A stretch of 64,000 bases of DNA, taken from the NCBI GenBank assembly GCA_964421565.1, contig CAYQXJ010000004.1, positions 62,001 through 126,000 of the forward strand. Direction: 5' to 3'. The position numbers and the translations under genes are program-made. The DNA is from CAYQXJ01 sp964421565. Its GTDB lineage: Bacteria > Planctomycetota > Brocadiia > SM23-32. A model generated the notes under the pieces. That model made no database searches and was not told the origin of the DNA. It was given only the letters and a program-made list of their open reading frames with translations. The first letter of the stretch is position 1, and the number at the start of each line of letters is the position of its first letter. Positions 1 to 8,900 of the stretch are shown here, one piece after another.

Positions 1-1363
1 TCACGTTCCGCCAGGAAGCAATGCCCCACACCTCCATTCCTTCAGCGTCACAGAACACAAGACCGCAATCGTCCCGCTGACTCAGGATGTAGCGCGAAGC
101 TGCGGCCACCGAGTCATACACCTCGCGCAGGTAGTCCATGTCGCCCGTGCTGCGCACATGATGGTTGACTCCCAGAACGAACAGCGGCGTGCCATCATTG
201 ATATTCAGCCCATAGTCGGCGACCTCGCCTGTACGGGCGTTGAAATACTCGGGGATCTTCCCGTTCTCGTACTGAAAACGCACGAACTGGTTCAGCAGAT
301 GGCGCGAGGACTGTGGGCGGAAGTGATCGCACCCGTAGACAAACCATATCACGTCGCGCGCCACGACGTTGGATGAGACGCCGGGCTCGTTGGTGAAGGA
401 CTCGCCCTGCGGATAGTGCGCGAGCACCCGCAGCATGTTGACCTTAGCCCAGAAAGCCCCCTCGTTGATCACAGGGTCCGGCGTGAAGACATCACAGCCC
501 TGCAGTTGCTGACCCGCGTGTTGTAGCGTCGCCTCCAGCACTGCCCATGGGTCGCGGAGGCGACGAACCTGCTCAACCGCCTCGGTGCGTCCCTCAGGAG
601 TGAACGCCAGCACAAATGCAAGCCTTTCTGTGTCGCCGGGAGAGATCTCGACGTGCACCTCGAGACAGCCCATCACGTCGCCGGCCACATCAGTGTCGCC
701 CTCCAGAGGCGGTATGGCATCCGTATCGTAGAGTCTCCCCAAATCGTCTGTTATGACGTGCGAGGTCGGAGATCGCGTCGCCGCCAGTGACCTCACCCAG
801 TCAGGGTTTTCTCGTTCCCAGGCGAACAGGGCGCCCAGTTCCTCGTCATACGCCCCTTCCATCGTGGGGCGCCGTTTCGTGCCGGCCAAGCGCGCAAAAG
901 CGTACACGCTCAGTTGGCGCGTGCGTTCGGTGCACGTGTTGCGCAGCTCGATCTGGTAATAGGCGACGGTTTCGTCCCCGGGCTCACCATGAGTGACCAG
1001 CGGCACGAAGACGCGCTCCGTCACTTCCACGCGGCCCGGCAGCTTGAACTCATGCTCTTGGTAGACCGGATGGATCGTGAAACGACCCACACCCGTGGGA
1101 GTCAATGGCACGTCAGCCCGCTCCATCCGGAGCGGCTCAGAGCCGCTTACGCGGGCCTCAGAGCTGCCATAGCGCACGATGAGAGGGCCGGCGACTTCTT
1201 CCCCGACATCGGCACAGAACAGCGCGTGTACGCGACCGTCGCTTCCCGTGTTTGCCCACGTGTGGCCGTTGCCGAAACTCGCTCCCGGTCCTATGTCGGT
1301 GTCGGCCACTCTATAGCCGGGTAGCCCCCCTGCCAACCGTACAGACTCAACTACGTCCCCCAT
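1..1363 (-). CDS. Partial six-hairpin glycosidase (GDE/GH15/GH94-like)
   Basis: The frame is open from an ATG at 1363 down to base 1 (454 codons) and runs off the left edge, so the C-terminus is missing. An AGGGGG ribosome-binding site lies about 6 nt before the ATG. Residues 1 to about 260 look like an all-beta N-terminal domain. From about residue 290 (INEGAFWAKVNMLR) the chain resembles the start of an (alpha/alpha)6 barrel of the amylo-1,6-glucosidase/glucoamylase superfamily, with segments such as NDGTPLFVLGVNHH and TGDMDYLREVYDSV. No signal peptide is evident, so it is probably cytoplasmic and acts on an oligosaccharide. The exact family and substrate cannot be told without the catalytic C-terminal half. 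Confidence 0.7.
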   Translation of the reverse strand, partial: MGDVVESVRLAGGLPGYRVADTDIGPGASFGNGHTWANTGSDGRVHALFCADVGEEVAGPLIVRYGSSEARVSGSEPLRMERADVPLTPTGVGRFTIHPVYQEHEFKLPGRVEVTERVFVPLVTHGEPGDETVAYYQIELRNTCTERTRQLSVYAFARLAGTKRRPTMEGAYDEELGALFAWERENPDWVRSLAATRSPTSHVITDDLGRLYDTDAIPPLEGDTDVAGDVMGCLEVHVEISPGDTERLAFVLAFTPEGRTEAVEQVRRLRDPWAVLEATLQHAGQQLQGCDVFTPDPVINEGAFWAKVNMLRVLAHYPQGESFTNEPGVSSNVVARDVIWFVYGCDHFRPQSSRHLLNQFVRFQYENGKIPEYFNARTGEVADYGLNINDGTPLFVLGVNHHVRSTGDMDYLREVYDSVAAASRYILSQRDDCGLVFCDAEGMEVWGIASWRNV

Positions 1364-1428
1364 GAAGCCCCCTGCTGAATGAAGTCCCAGCGACAGCCAC
1401 CAGAGTATGCCCCTGCGGCTGGCTGATT

Positions 1429-1953
1429 CTACCCCACGCCCCCTGCTTGCTTGCGGCTACCCTCCAGAAACCGCAGACGGTTCGCAAGAAGCGTCATATG
1501 GTTCATCTCCTGGTGGATGACCTCGTCGATGCGGTCTTTGCCCAGGCGCGCAGGCACCGACCGTTTCATGCCGAGATAGAACAGAATGGAATCCTTCTCC
1601 ACGTCGATAGCTCTGCGAAGCACAGCCGCGCCGGTGGCGGGTTCGCTGTCAAGCCAATCGGTCGGGTCGGCGCGCAGGTCGAAGACGTCACCTTGCGCGA
1701 GCGCCCGCAGGTACTGGTTTGCCTCGCCGTATGGGTCATAGGCGGGCTGTCGGTGTTCGTTCTCGCTCAGTTCCCGCTCCATGGCAGCGAACACTCGTCG
1801 ATGAGCGTCTTCCATATCCGCCAGGTTGAGCAGCATCCCCGAGACCTCTTCATCGTCGAACATGCAAGCGGCTCGGCGATAGAAGCAGGCGCCGTTGCGC
1901 TCGATCTGCTGTGCGATCTCGAGGACCTCCCCGGCATTGAACTCGACCGCCAT
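1429..1953 (-). CDS. Ferritin-like (rubrerythrin superfamily) protein
   Basis: 174-aa four-helix di-iron protein. Helix motifs are visible: EIAQQIERNGACFYRR near the N-terminus, EDAHRRVF at about 47-54, VEKDSILFYLGMK at about 118-130 and HQEMNHMTLLA at about 145-155. They supply Glu and ExxH-type ligands for a di-iron site. There is no rubredoxin domain, unlike the rubrerythrin two genes upstream. It starts 3 bp after the ferritin stop, with its ribosome-binding site inside the ferritin 3' end, so it is translationally coupled as the last gene of the perR-rubrerythrin-ferritin unit. It probably handles peroxide or stores iron; the actual reaction is not known. Confidence 0.82.
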   Translation of the reverse strand: MAVEFNAGEVLEIAQQIERNGACFYRRAACMFDDEEVSGMLLNLADMEDAHRRVFAAMERELSENEHRQPAYDPYGEANQYLRALAQGDVFDLRADPTDWLDSEPATGAAVLRRAIDVEKDSILFYLGMKRSVPARLGKDRIDEVIHQEMNHMTLLANRLRFLEGSRKQAGGVG

Positions 1954-1956
1954 GCC

Positions 1957-2457
1957 CTACTGCCCCCCGGTCTGGCGCTGGCCGAGCAGGTTGTTCAGCA
2001 TGAACATCGGACCAGGCGAGTCTCCTACCATCTCAAGTTGCTTGACTACCTGGTCGGCGGACGCCTCCTCCTCAACTTGCTCGTCCACAAACCACTGCAG
2101 GAAGGAGCAAGTGGCCCGGTCGTTCTCCTGCTCTGCCAGGTCCACCAGATTATTGATGAGCCCGGTTACTTTCTGCTCGTGTTCGAGCACGTGCTGGAAT
2201 ACAGCCGTGGGGGAATCCCACTCAGCAGGCGGCGCATCGATTGCCTTGAAGGCGACCTTGCCCCCGCGCTCGAAGATGAATCCGTATATCTTCATCGCGT
2301 GCGCCATCTCCTCCTGCGCCTGGACTTTCATCCAGTTAGCAAAACCGCTCAGGTTCTGCTCCTCGAACCAGGCCCCCATGGACAGGTAGATGTAAGCCGA
2401 GTACATCTCCGCGTTCACCTGTTCGTTCAACGCCTCTTGCATCTTTGAGCTAAGCAT
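1957..2457 (-). CDS. ftnA: Non-haem ferritin
   Basis: 166 aa, the usual length of bacterial FtnA. Ferroxidase ligands sit where expected: Glu in NAEMYSAYIYLSM (about 17), the EEMAHAMKIY motif (about 49-58, ExxH), Glu in LEHEQKVT (about 94) and the FVDEQVEEE segment (about 123-131). It oxidises Fe2+ and stores Fe3+ in a 24-mer cytoplasmic shell. The start has a strong GGAGGAGGGG ribosome-binding site. It lies between rubrerythrin and a ferritin-like protein under the PerR-type promoter at 3536-3564, which fits iron sequestration during peroxide stress. Confidence 0.95.
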   Translation of the reverse strand: MLSSKMQEALNEQVNAEMYSAYIYLSMGAWFEEQNLSGFANWMKVQAQEEMAHAMKIYGFIFERGGKVAFKAIDAPPAEWDSPTAVFQHVLEHEQKVTGLINNLVDLAEQENDRATCSFLQWFVDEQVEEEASADQVVKQLEMVGDSPGPMFMLNNLLGQRQTGGQ

Positions 2458-2503
2458 ACAACCCCTCCTCCAGATAGGTCATTGCGCGGCGAGACTGCCG
2501 CGC

Positions 2504-3076
2504 TTACCAATTCTCCGCGAGCAATTCAAAGTACTCCTGCTTATGTGCACATGCCGGGCACGCCATGGGCGCTTCGGTCCCCTCGTGCAGGTAACCGCAG
2601 TTCCGGCAGCGCCAAACGACGACTCGTTCCTTCTTGAAGACGGTGCCATTGCGCACGTTCTGCAGAAGGCCCAGGTAGCGTTTCTCGTGCTGCTTCTCGG
2701 CCACGGAAATGGCCTCGAAGATACGGGCGACGCCCTCCAGGCCTTCTTGCCGGGCGACCTCGGCAAAGCCAGGGTACATATCCGTCCATTCGTAGTGCTC
2801 ACCCGCGGCCCCTGCCTTTAGGTTTTCCGCCGTCGTCCCGATCACACCCGCCGGGAAGGAAGCAGCTACTTCCACTTCGCCCCCCTCCAGCAGCTTGAAC
2901 AGCCGCTCGGCGTGCTCCTTCTCTTGATCGGCAGTCTCCGAGAAGATGTCGGCGATCTGTTGGTAACCCTCCTTTCGTGCCGCCGACGCGAAGTACGTGT
3001 ACCGGTTGCGCGCCTGCGACTCGCCCGCAAAGGCTGTCAGCATGTTTTGCTCCGTCCGAGTACCCTTCAGCTCCAT
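2504..3076 (-). CDS. rbr: Rubrerythrin
   Basis: 190 aa. Residues 1-145 form the di-iron erythrin domain (AGESQARNRYTYFA, DQEKEHAERLF and AEKQHEKRY motifs with ExxH ligands). The C-terminal rubredoxin-like domain has CRNCGYLHEG and CPACAH as its two CxxC iron-binding knuckles. It reduces hydrogen peroxide in the cytoplasm with electrons from NAD(P)H via rubredoxin-type partners, and is typical of anaerobes and microaerophiles. An AAGGAG ribosome-binding site lies 8 nt before the ATG. It is the first structural gene after the Fur/PerR regulator, 24 bp downstream, and is very probably co-transcribed with it. Confidence 0.96.
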   Translation of the reverse strand: MELKGTRTEQNMLTAFAGESQARNRYTYFASAARKEGYQQIADIFSETADQEKEHAERLFKLLEGGEVEVAASFPAGVIGTTAENLKAGAAGEHYEWTDMYPGFAEVARQEGLEGVARIFEAISVAEKQHEKRYLGLLQNVRNGTVFKKERVVVWRCRNCGYLHEGTEAPMACPACAHKQEYFELLAENW

Positions 3077-3100
3077 CGTTCACTCCTTGAATCCATGTAG

Positions 3101-3496
3101 TCAGTCTCGAACATCGTCCCTGCAATCCGGGCAGAGACCGCGAAACTCCACTTCGCATGCTTTGAGGCAGTATCCCTTCAGCTCGCCATGGGGCTCTCGC
3201 ATCATCGGCGGCAACGTGAGAAACACGTCATCCACGCGGTCACACTCCGTGCACCGCAGATGCTGGTGCGTACACGTCCTACCGTCGAAACGCATCGGTC
3301 GCCCTGCACTCTCCAGCCGGGCGACCAGGCCCTCCGCCACGAGAGCATCCAGGTTCCGGTAAACAGTCCCTAAGCTGATACGCGGCAACCGGTGCCTGAC
3401 TCGCTCGTAGATCTGATCGGCAGAGGGATGGTCATCTGCTTTCTGGATCTCATCAAGGATGACGCGCCGTTGCTCCGTCATCCTGAATGCCCCCAT
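3101..3496 (-). CDS. perR: Fur-family regulator, probably PerR-like
   Basis: 131 aa with the N-terminal winged helix of the family (TEQRRVILDEI, ISLGTVYRNLDALVAEGLV) and a C-terminal metal-binding domain. CTEC and CPDC pairs form the structural zinc site, and HQHLRC and CEVEF regions would give the regulatory site. The peroxide-sensing (PerR) rather than iron-sensing (Fur) assignment rests on its operon partners, rubrerythrin and two ferritins, and is an inference. A 7-1-7 palindrome overlaps the predicted transcription start of its own promoter, so autoregulation is likely. The start is supported by AGGGGG six bases before the ATG. Confidence 0.88.
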   Translation of the reverse strand: MGAFRMTEQRRVILDEIQKADDHPSADQIYERVRHRLPRISLGTVYRNLDALVAEGLVARLESAGRPMRFDGRTCTHQHLRCTECDRVDDVFLTLPPMMREPHGELKGYCLKACEVEFRGLCPDCRDDVRD

Positions 3497-3514
3497 AGCG
3501 ACCCCCTGATACGT

Positions 3515-3529
3515 GAATAGTTACTATTC
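3515..3529 (-). promoter_or_regulatory. Fur/PerR-type operator, perfect 7-1-7 palindrome
   Basis: GAATAGT-T-ACTATTC is a perfect 7-1-7 inverted repeat, the architecture of Fur and PerR boxes. It lies at the predicted transcription start of the perR-rubrerythrin-ferritin operon, about 18 nt upstream of the perR ATG, so bound repressor would block transcription. The half-site differs from the canonical TGATAAT. Confidence 0.72.
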
Positions 3530-3535
3530 TCATTC

Positions 3536-3564
3536 ATTGTAAGCCCGGCTGCGGCGACTGTCAA
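3536..3564 (-). promoter_or_regulatory. Sigma-70 promoter of the perR operon
   Basis: On the minus strand TTGACA (3559-3564, full consensus) is separated by 17 bp from TACAAT (3536-3541). The predicted start near 3529 coincides with the edge of the palindromic operator. It sits in the 86-bp gap behind the metal ATPase gene. Confidence 0.82.
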
Positions 3565-3582
3565 CCACCTTTGCAAGACGAA

Positions 3583-5916
3583 TCACGCAGCCACCCCCTC
3601 TCGCAACGGCTTCGCTCGTTTTTCAGTGCCATTCGGCTCGGAGGAACCGCCACTTAGCAGTCTGAGCCCGTTGAAGATCACGAGCAGCGAAGCCCCCATG
3701 TCCGCCGCAATGGCCATCCAGAGAGTTGCCCTGCCAATCAGCGCCAATGCGACGAACACCAGCTTTATGCCGAGGGCGAGCGTAACGTTCTGCTTGATGA
3801 CCCTTACGGCACGCCGAGAGTGACGCACCAGCCACGGCAGCTTGGCAATCTCGTCGCTCATCAATGTCACGTCCGCAGTTTCGATCGCCACATCGGAGCC
3901 GATCGCTCCCATCGCTATCCCGAACGTTGCCACAGCCATGGCCGGCGCGTCGTTGACCCCATCACCGACCATGGCCACCCGCTCATGGCTGGCCACCAAG
4001 CGGCTGACGAGTGTCACCTTGTCATCGGGCAGCAAGTTCGCGTGCCACTCCTCGATACCAGTGGCCTCGGCAATGCTGCGTGCTGTGGCCTCATTATCAC
4101 CGGTTAGCATTACCACATGCCGGAGGCCAAGATTCTTCAGCTTCTGCACCACCTCGCGCGCGTTCGAACGGACGCCGTCTGCGATACTCAACAGGCCGCA
4201 CACGTGGTCTTCCGTGCCCACGGCTATCACCGTATGGCCGGCGTCCTCCAGGCGCAGGGCCGCGTCGTGCGCTCTCAGCGCTTCCAGACCCCGATCATGC
4301 AGCATCCGGTGGCTGCCGACCCAGTACCTCTTGCCCTCGTATGTCGCCTCAGCGCCTTTGCCGGGTACGTTCACGAAGTCGTCGGCCCGCTGGACGATGA
4401 TGCCGTCCGCCGACGCCCTTCTCACGACAGCTTCTGCCAGCGGGTGGGTGCTGTCGGCCTCCACGGCCGCGGCCGTGGCAAGAAGGCCTTCGGGGGTATG
4501 GTCGTCGAGTGGCATCACACGTTGCACTTCGGGCCGCCCGTAGGTGAGTGTTCCCGTCTTGTCCATCGCGATGGCCCGCAGGCTTCCTGCAGCTTCCAGG
4601 TACATGCCACCCTTGATCAGCACCCCGTTGCGCGCAGAGTTAGTAAGCGCGCTGACAATCGTTACGGGCGTGGAGATCACAAGCGCACATGGGCAGCCGA
4701 TCACCAACAAGACAAGTGCACGGTAGAACCACGGCGACCAGGGCGGGCCCGCTGTGAGGGGAGGCACGATGGCGATCAGCAAAGCCAGCCCCATCATTGT
4801 CGGCGTGTAGTGGCGCGCGAACTTCTCTATCCACTGTTCGCTTTTCGCGCGGCGCGTCTGTGACTCCTGCACCATGTGGATTATGCGAGCGAGGGTGGTA
4901 TCGTCGGCTTCGCGCTTTACCTCGAACTCCAAAGTGCCATGCTCGTTTATCGTGCCGGCGTACACCGGGTCTCCCGGTCCCTTCGGCACCGGCACCGACT
5001 CGCCCGTGATGGGCGCCTGGTTGACCATCGACTCGCCGCTCAAGACTTGCCCGTCCAGCGGAACTCGGTCACCGGGGCGAACCACCACGACGGAGCCCAT
5101 GGGCACGGCTTCCACCGGCTGCCGCATCGGCTCACCCCCCCCAGTCGGCACCACGAGAGCAGTCTGCGGCGACAGGTCGAGCAGAGCGGATATTGCGAGA
5201 CGGGCCCGCCCCAGGCTCCAGTGCTCGAGCAACAGAGCCACACTGAAGAGGAATGCGACCATGGCCGCTTCCATCCACTCGCCGATGAGCATCGCGCCGA
5301 CCACCGCCACCGTCATCAGCAGATTCATGTCTGGGCGTAGCCTTCTCGCAGCGAGTGCCGCCTTCGGCACCACAAACCACGCGCCCGTCAGAACGCCAGC
5401 GCCGTAGCAGACAAGCACGAGCAACGGCAAGGTGTGTCCCTCGTCACCATGGCCTCTGGTGAGCGCCCCCAGAAAGCTGCCGTGAAACTGCCAGTGCAGA
5501 AGAAAGCCGGATACAAGCAGTGTCCCACTCAAGGCCGTGGTGACGAGCCGGCCGTTTCGCTCCCACCATGTCCCCGGCTCATCGACAGCGCGCTCGTCCC
5601 ATCCCACTGCCGTCATGCCGGCCTCGGCCACAAGGGAGACAATCCGGTCGGACGATATATGCCCCTCCTCGTATGTGACCGTCATACGGGCATTCAGGAT
5701 GTCGAAATCAAGCTCGACGATCCCCTTGCGGTTCTTAAGTGCCTTGCGGAGGGCATTCACCTCCTCGGCACAGTCAAGCTCGTGCACCTTGTAGGCTTTG
5801 CGTCGCGGCATATTGGTGATGGATAGCAGACGTTCACAAGTGCCCCCGGCGAGCCCGTCTCCCCCCGGCCCGCCACATGTGCTTCCATTGTTGCATGCAT
5901 CTGCTCGTGGCGTCAA
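3583..5916 (-). CDS. Heavy-metal P1B-type ATPase (Zn/Cd/Pb exporter type)
   Basis: 777 aa. A cysteine-bearing tail (residues 8-27, three Cys) precedes one heavy-metal-associated domain with the single-Cys motif HELDCAEEV near 46-54. Membrane helices are followed by CPC in IGCPCALVISTP (about 408-410), the phosphorylated Asp in DKTGTLT (about 452), the HP motif in STHPLAEAV and GDGVNDAPA near 650. CPCALVISTP with a DCAEEV domain is typical of ZntA/CadA-like Zn2+/Cd2+/Pb2+ pumps rather than copper pumps; this is a family-level inference. The longest frame begins with TTG at 5916, while an ATG at 5811 would remove the Cys-rich tail. It follows the RND pump gene by 12 bp and closes the metal-export operon. 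Confidence 0.93.
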   Translation of the reverse strand: MTPRADACNNGSTCGGPGGDGLAGGTCERLLSITNMPRRKAYKVHELDCAEEVNALRKALKNRKGIVELDFDILNARMTVTYEEGHISSDRIVSLVAEAGMTAVGWDERAVDEPGTWWERNGRLVTTALSGTLLVSGFLLHWQFHGSFLGALTRGHGDEGHTLPLLVLVCYGAGVLTGAWFVVPKAALAARRLRPDMNLLMTVAVVGAMLIGEWMEAAMVAFLFSVALLLEHWSLGRARLAISALLDLSPQTALVVPTGGGEPMRQPVEAVPMGSVVVVRPGDRVPLDGQVLSGESMVNQAPITGESVPVPKGPGDPVYAGTINEHGTLEFEVKREADDTTLARIIHMVQESQTRRAKSEQWIEKFARHYTPTMMGLALLIAIVPPLTAGPPWSPWFYRALVLLVIGCPCALVISTPVTIVSALTNSARNGVLIKGGMYLEAAGSLRAIAMDKTGTLTYGRPEVQRVMPLDDHTPEGLLATAAAVEADSTHPLAEAVVRRASADGIIVQRADDFVNVPGKGAEATYEGKRYWVGSHRMLHDRGLEALRAHDAALRLEDAGHTVIAVGTEDHVCGLLSIADGVRSNAREVVQKLKNLGLRHVVMLTGDNEATARSIAEATGIEEWHANLLPDDKVTLVSRLVASHERVAMVGDGVNDAPAMAVATFGIAMGAIGSDVAIETADVTLMSDEIAKLPWLVRHSRRAVRVIKQNVTLALGIKLVFVALALIGRATLWMAIAADMGASLLVIFNGLRLLSGGSSEPNGTEKRAKPLREGVAA

Positions 5917-5928
5917 CCGTCGTCGCGT

Positions 5929-8900
5929 TTACTGCATTGAGAAGTGGTTACGCGCGTGAAGTTTAGCCTCGGCGATCAGACAGTAGAGAACGGGGACGGC
6001 GAACACGGAGACCAAAACCACAAGCATTCCGCCAAACGAGGGTATTGCCATCGGGACCATTACGTCGGAGCCCCGCCCTGTGGAAGTCAACACCGGCAAA
6101 AGGGCGAGTATTGTCGTAGCCGAAGTCATCAGGCACGGCCTGATACGTCTGACAGCACCGGCCACCGTGGCTTCCCGAATCATCTCCACCGATCGGGGTT
6201 CACGCGAAGCGAAGCTCTGGTCGAGGTACGTAGCGATCACGACGCCGTTGTCGGAAGCGATGCCGAACAGCGCCAGGAAACCCACCCACACGGCCACGCT
6301 CAGGTTTACCGTGCCCACCTGGAACAGTTCTCGCATCCCAACGCCGAACAGCGAGAAGTCCAGGAACCATGGCTGTCCGTAGAGCCAGATGAGCAGGAAT
6401 CCACCAGCCCACGCAACCGTGATACCGCTGAAGACGACCATCGTTGTCGACACCGACTTGAACTGGAAGTACAGGATCAGGAAGATGACGAGCAATGCCA
6501 CCGGCAGCACGACCGACAGCGTTCGCCGCGCGCGCACCTGGTTCTGGTAGTTACCTGCAAACGTGTAGCTGACACCAGCCGGCAGAACGAGTTCTCCCGA
6601 TTCGATCGCGCTGGATAGGAACGCGCGACAGTCTTCGACCACATCCACTTCGGCAAAGCCGTCGCGCTTGTCGAACAGAACGTAACCGATCAGGAAGGTG
6701 TCTTCGCTTTTGATCGACTGGGGGCCACGGGCGTAGCGTATCTTTGCAAGTTGCCGGAGCGGCACCTGCACACCGCCTGGCGAGGCAACCAGCACGCCAC
6801 CCAGTTCCTCTATCGTATCGCGCAATTCGCGCATGTAGCGCACTCGCACTGGATAGCGTTCCCGTCCCTCCACCGTCGTGGTCACACTATCACCCCCGAT
6901 GGCCATTTCTATGACATCTTGCACGCGTTTCACATGGATGCCGTAGCGGGCTATGGCTCGTCGATCGATGTCGATCTCCAGATACGGCTTACCCACGATA
7001 CGGTCGGCGATGACCGAGGAAGCTTTCACGCTTGGGACTCTCTTGAGGAGCCCTTCCATCCGGATTGTCACCCTCTCGATCGTCACCAGATCAGGCCCCC
7101 TCACCTTGATACCCATCGGGGCGCGCATCCCGCTCTGCAGCATGACCAGGCGCGCGGAGATCGGCTGCAGTTTCGGGGCGGAAGTGGTTCCGGGAATGCT
7201 CGCTGCGCGGAGCACCTCCTCCCATATGTCCTCCGGGCTGCGGATACGGTCTCGCCACTGGCGGTAGGGGCGGCCGTCCGGATCTGGAATCAACTCGCCA
7301 TCAGCGTCTCGTGAGTACTCGTTACGTTCATCGTCGTATTGGTAGTTGATGCGGTGTCCCGCTTTATCGGTGCGGTATTCGGACCTGTACCCGACCACGG
7401 TCTCGACCATGGAGATGGGTGCGGGGTCGAGGGGCGTTTCGGCTCGTCCGACTTTGCCCACCACGGTATCCACCTCGGGGATTGCCCGTATCGCCATGTC
7501 CTGTTTCTGCAGCACATCCAGCGCCTCACCGATGGACGCATGGGGCATGGTTGTTGGCATCAGCAGGAAGGAACCCTCCTCCAGCGGGGGCATGAATTCC
7601 TTTCCCAGGCCCGGGAACGCATGAGCCAACCCCGACCACAGACGGGACGTGCGAACGGTGGTCGCGCCGATGCCCAGCGACTTGGCGATCTTCGGCGCGA
7701 AGCTGAAGACACGGGAGAAGCCAAGCCAAACCGTCATACCGAGGAGCACCAACACCCCGGGGATCACCAGGAACGCCAGTTTGTGCCGCAAACACGCCCG
7801 CAGGAGCCCGGCGTAGAAGACCCGCAGCAGATAGAAGATGCCCAGCAGTCCACCGACCAGCGCCGCCACGAAGACCATGTTGCGGGCAAAGCCGCGCTGG
7901 GGGCCAAGCGGCTCCCAGAATCGCGTGAGAACAACCGTTACCAGGACCACGGCCGCCATGTTCACTGACAGGGGGCCGAGCTTCTGGACCTGCGCCGGAA
8001 GCACGTGCGAGAGCGTGAACCACATACCCAATACGCCCAGTGCGAAAGCAACCCACCACCAACTCAGCCAGAGACCGAGAAGCAGCCCTGAGGCCACCAG
8101 TCCCGCACCGAGTAGACGCCGCATGCCCTTCGAACGCACATCGTGAGCGAACAGCAAGTGAACGGCGGGTGGCACTACGAGCAACGCCACAATAACCGAT
8201 GCGACCAGCGCAAACGTCTTTGTGAAAGCCAGGGGCCGGAACAGCTTGCCCTCCGTGCCGACCATAGCGAACACGGGTAAGAAGCTGACCACCGTGGTGG
8301 CTACCGCTGTAAGCACGGCAGAGCCGACCTCGCTGGTTGAGCGGAAGATCACCTCCATTCTCTCCGCTCCCTCGCCCGCGGCCTCCAGATGGCGCAGCGA
8401 GTTCTCGCAGACGATGATGCTCATGTCTACGATAGTGCCGATGGCGATGGCGATGCCGCTCAATGCGACAATGTTCGCGTCCACGCCGAAGAGCTTCATG
8501 GCGATAAAGCAGATGAGCACTGCCAGCGGAAGCGCCCCGCTGATGAGTACACTGCTGCGAAGATGCCACACCGACACGACAACAACGATGACGGTGATTA
8601 GGATCTCCTGTGCCAGCGCGTCACTCAGAGTGCCCAGCGTCTCGTAGATGAGACCGGTGCGGTCGTAGAACGGCACGATGTGCACGCGGCTGATGGTGAC
8701 CCACGAGGGCCATTGCTCACGTGGTGTTGCCCTCAGGTAAGTCATCCAGTCGTCGCTGTTCGGTTCGTCTCCGTCCATGGCTTCGAAACCACGCGCACGG
8801 GCAAACTCACCGACTTCGGCCCGGGTGGTCCTGCGCCAGTCGACGACAACCTTCTCCGGCAAGCCCGGCCCGATCTCCGCAATCTTGGCCTTTAGAGCCT

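Noticed and set aside
1447..2448. A 333-codon plus-strand open frame opposite the ferritin genes
   Set aside because: It is antisense to two clear ferritin-family genes, has no family features and arises from the high GC content at third positions.
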